A stretch of 64,000 nt of DNA from Uruburuella suis (GTDB lineage Bacteria; Pseudomonadota; Gammaproteobacteria; Burkholderiales; Neisseriaceae). The notes beneath the pieces are model-generated. The model searched no databases and was not told the DNA's origin. It saw nothing but the letters and a program-made list of their open reading frames with translations. The stretch lies in contig NZ_SLXE01000006.1 of assembly GCF_004341385.1 (NCBI RefSeq), positions 1 through 64,000 on the forward strand, written 5' to 3'. The position numbers and the translations under genes are program-made. Positions 62,101 to 64,000 of this stretch are shown in pieces (position 1 is the first letter of the stretch; every line of letters begins with the position of its first letter).

Positions 62101-62835
62101 ATGGCTGAAAAAATCACCATGTACCGTTTCAAAGTGTCGCTGATCGGCTTGCACGAGCAGCCGATCGGCAAGCTGCACCGCATTATCGATGTGGCCGGCA
62201 ATGCGCCGTTTGTGGTTTTGCACGAGCTGATTTTCGAAGCTTTCGATCGCTTCGACCCGCATCTGTTTAAATTTATGCTCACCCGCAAAGAGGCCAAAGG
62301 TGGGCGTGCCCTATTTAATTGCCCCGAAGAAGTGGGCGATTTGGAATTTGCGCAGGATTTCGGCGATGAAGGGCGCACGGTGCATGATGTGTTTACCTAC
62401 ACGCTGGATGAAGCCGGCCTGAAAGAAAAAGACTTTATCTATTATTGGTTTGACTTCGGCGACGACTGGCTGCACCGGCTCAGGCTGGAAAAGATTTTCC
62501 AGATTAACGATGATGATGCCGAGAGTAAAGGTTGGTATGCCGAGATCGTCAAAAAAGTGGGCGACTCACCGCCGCAATACGATGAAGACAGCATGTGGGA
62601 AGGCGATAGCGAAGCGGCACAAAGCATGCGCAAAATCGGCTTGCTGCTGGTGCTGGCCGACCCGCAAACCAACAGCCAGGTTAATTGGGGCGATTTGGTG
62701 GAAGAGGGTGTAGCCGATCTGCTGGTTGAAGAAGGCTGGGTGCTGCCCGGTAAAAAAAGCAGCGATGCCGTGGCCTTAACGGCCAAAGGGTTGAAAGAGG
62801 CGGCGAAAATCAAGCTGATGATCGGAGAGGATTAA
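62101..62835 (+). CDS. pRiA4b ORF-3-like domain protein
   Basis: 244 residues. Matches the plasmid pRiA4b ORF-3 family of unknown function: YRFKVSLIGLHEQPIGKLHRIIDV, LHELIFEAFDRFDPHLFKF, FTYTLDEAGLKEKDFIYYWFDFGDDWLHRLRLEKI. The tail (about 150-244) is acidic then helical. No partner genes are evident. ATG 62101 has no strong ribosome site. Confidence 0.82.
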   Translation: MAEKITMYRFKVSLIGLHEQPIGKLHRIIDVAGNAPFVVLHELIFEAFDRFDPHLFKFMLTRKEAKGGRALFNCPEEVGDLEFAQDFGDEGRTVHDVFTYTLDEAGLKEKDFIYYWFDFGDDWLHRLRLEKIFQINDDDAESKGWYAEIVKKVGDSPPQYDEDSMWEGDSEAAQSMRKIGLLLVLADPQTNSQVNWGDLVEEGVADLLVEEGWVLPGKKSSDAVALTAKGLKEAAKIKLMIGED

Positions 62836-62852
62836 GGGTAGGGTGCAATAAA

Positions 62853-62884
62853 AGGCCGTCTGAAAGATTTCTTTCAGACGGCCT
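62853..62884 (+). terminator. Uptake-sequence hairpin after the pRiA4b-like gene
   Basis: 14-bp arms 62853-62866 and 62871-62884 with an ATTT loop, 18 bases past the stop. Beyond it, 62885-63066 holds a short palindrome (about 63004-63032, GTGTGTGCC/GGCACGCAC) resembling the core of R2 and no gene. Confidence 0.7.
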
Positions 62885-63066
62885 GAGTTTTTTATATGCG
62901 AAATTCACTGTTTGATGGGTGAGGTTATTTTAAAGCAAGTGTGGCACAGTTGTTTGGGTTGAGAGCAGGTTGCCGGCGGGAGGCTTAAACCCACCCGAAG
63001 AACGCGTGTGTGCCATAGGCACGCACGCGGTTGGTGGGGTGATGCAGGCTACAGCTTGCTACGACT

Positions 63067-64000
63067 TTAACTGGATTGGAGTTCTAAATTATTAGCAATT
63101 GCATATTTTATTTTAGGGTCTACTACTTGATATAAAGAACCACCCTGTTTTTTTTCTGGAACTAACTTAATTAGGTTGATTCGTTCCATTCCTACAACAT
63201 AGTTATTGGCAGAAGTGCCAGATGTTTTTGCGTCTTTGGATAATTGGTTTTTAGTAAATTTAAAATCGTCTTCCTTCAAATTATTTATTTGTATTAAATG
63301 ATTAAAATACTTATAAATATCCATGCTGTCTTTCCTTGCATTTGATTTTTTAGGATAATATTCATAATAGTTAAATTCTTTAACGAAAGAGTCAATCCCT
63401 TCTGTAATTGCATTATCTGTTAATTTTGAGTTCGGGTTTATTTTAAACTGTTGTTTGAATATTTCATAAATTATTTTCCATAAATCTCGTGGGTTATTAT
63501 TGGACATTTCTAGAATTAATTTTATTTTTTCATTAGTACAATCAAATAAATCAGATATCTTTGTTTTATTATTAGAGTATGATTCTAAACGTTTTTCTAG
63601 AATTGATTTCAACTGAGTTGTATCCCAGCTTAATGTCTCAGTAGTTAATTTTTGAGTTCTAATCTCAGATTTAATGTGATTAAACGGAGGACTCCAAGTG
63701 AATAATAATGTGTATAAATTTACTTCATTAATTAATAATCTATTGTCTTGAGCAATAGGTTTTATAAAAGTAGATATTTTTTCTATATCATTATCTAAAC
63801 GATTATCTTCATCAATTTTATCTAGCACAAGATATATATTTTTAAATTTTGATTTATTAATTAAAGTGCAAATTTCTTTTAAATCATCAAAGCTACTTCG
63901 TTGCGGGTCTTGTATAAATCCTGTATCAATTTCATAATTTAATTTTTTAAAATACTCATTTGAAATTTCGGGAGGAGGTAATGCTGCAAAATGTCTAGAA
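63067..64000 (-). CDS. AT-rich gene, 3' part, probable P-loop ATPase (runs off the window)
   Basis: At least 311 codons; the frame is open to the right edge, so the start is outside. Composition is far more AT-rich than the neighbours, with Asn/Lys/Ile-rich protein. FKNIYLVLDKIDEDN looks like a Walker B strand, and NNNPRDLWKIIYEIFKQQF resembles the post-ATPase helix of Sll1717-like P-loop ATPases. The C-terminal 90 residues look like a winged-helix region. Family and role are inference; a mobile or defence gene is plausible. Confidence 0.6.
   Translation of the reverse strand, partial: SRHFAALPPPEISNEYFKKLNYEIDTGFIQDPQRSSFDDLKEICTLINKSKFKNIYLVLDKIDEDNRLDNDIEKISTFIKPIAQDNRLLINEVNLYTLLFTWSPPFNHIKSEIRTQKLTTETLSWDTTQLKSILEKRLESYSNNKTKISDLFDCTNEKIKLILEMSNNNPRDLWKIIYEIFKQQFKINPNSKLTDNAITEGIDSFVKEFNYYEYYPKKSNARKDSMDIYKYFNHLIQINNLKEDDFKFTKNQLSKDAKTSGTSANNYVVGMERINLIKLVPEKKQGGSLYQVVDPKIKYAIANNLELQSS

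Overview
The window is chromosomal DNA from a member of the Neisseriaceae, most likely a Neisseria species. Copies of the DNA uptake sequence core GCCGTCTGAA occur throughout, mostly as the AG form AGGCCGTCTGAA and often as inverted pairs downstream of genes. A few copies are the classical AT form (9804-9831, 25145, 57745). The backbone looks GC-rich, with housekeeping genes typical of the family, including a yhbY/rlmE/ftsH/folP/glmM neighbourhood, ccoS, pilU and split rlmK. I cannot name the species from sequence alone.

Layout. 1-7.1 kb: a mostly minus-strand run of housekeeping genes (tatD, DyP peroxidase, a DUF4442 thioesterase-like protein, ygfZ, tadA, yciA-xerD, ogt, bcp). 7.1-11.2 kb: nucleoside transporter, hemF, rhlE. 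11.7-14.4 kb: a 903-residue orphan protein that looks like a beta-helix/tailspike. 14.8-22.7 kb: rlmK, a lipoprotein, a glycerate operon (cdaR, gntP, glycerate kinase), argD and a sirtuin apparently without zinc cysteines, with several short mobile-looking repeats between them. 22.8 kb: tRNA-Asn. 23.2-24.7 kb: mmcQ-like gene and a zinc alcohol dehydrogenase.

24.7-35.7 kb is an AT-richer, uptake-sequence-poor island carrying a type I restriction-modification system. On the minus strand its order is half-size specificity protein, hsdR, RhuM, internally shortened RhuM, hsdS, hsdM. It continues with two promoterless specificity half-cassettes arranged back to back and a convergent tyrosine recombinase. 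Repeats shared between the cassettes and the expressed hsdS suggest a recombination-driven phase-variable methyltransferase. This is the most notable system in the window.

35.7-47.2 kb: secreted alpha/beta hydrolase divergent from a LysR regulator, a 249-bp tandem repeat, a metallopeptidase-like gene with DUF2062, LplT-like transporter, ccoS, pilU, mtnN, aroD, cysJ. 47.5-59.9 kb: YajR-like transporter, ssb, greA with a terminator in its leader, DUF4149, yhbY, rlmE, ftsH, folP, glmM, DedA, agmatinase, asparaginase. 60.2-62.8 kb: cbpM/cbpA chaperone pair, ppnP, and a pRiA4b ORF-3-like gene. The right edge holds the 3' part of a very AT-rich gene, probably an ATPase and probably acquired.

Many intergenic gaps contain short repeats related to known neisserial intergenic elements. 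Some supply stop codons or C-terminal codons to real genes.
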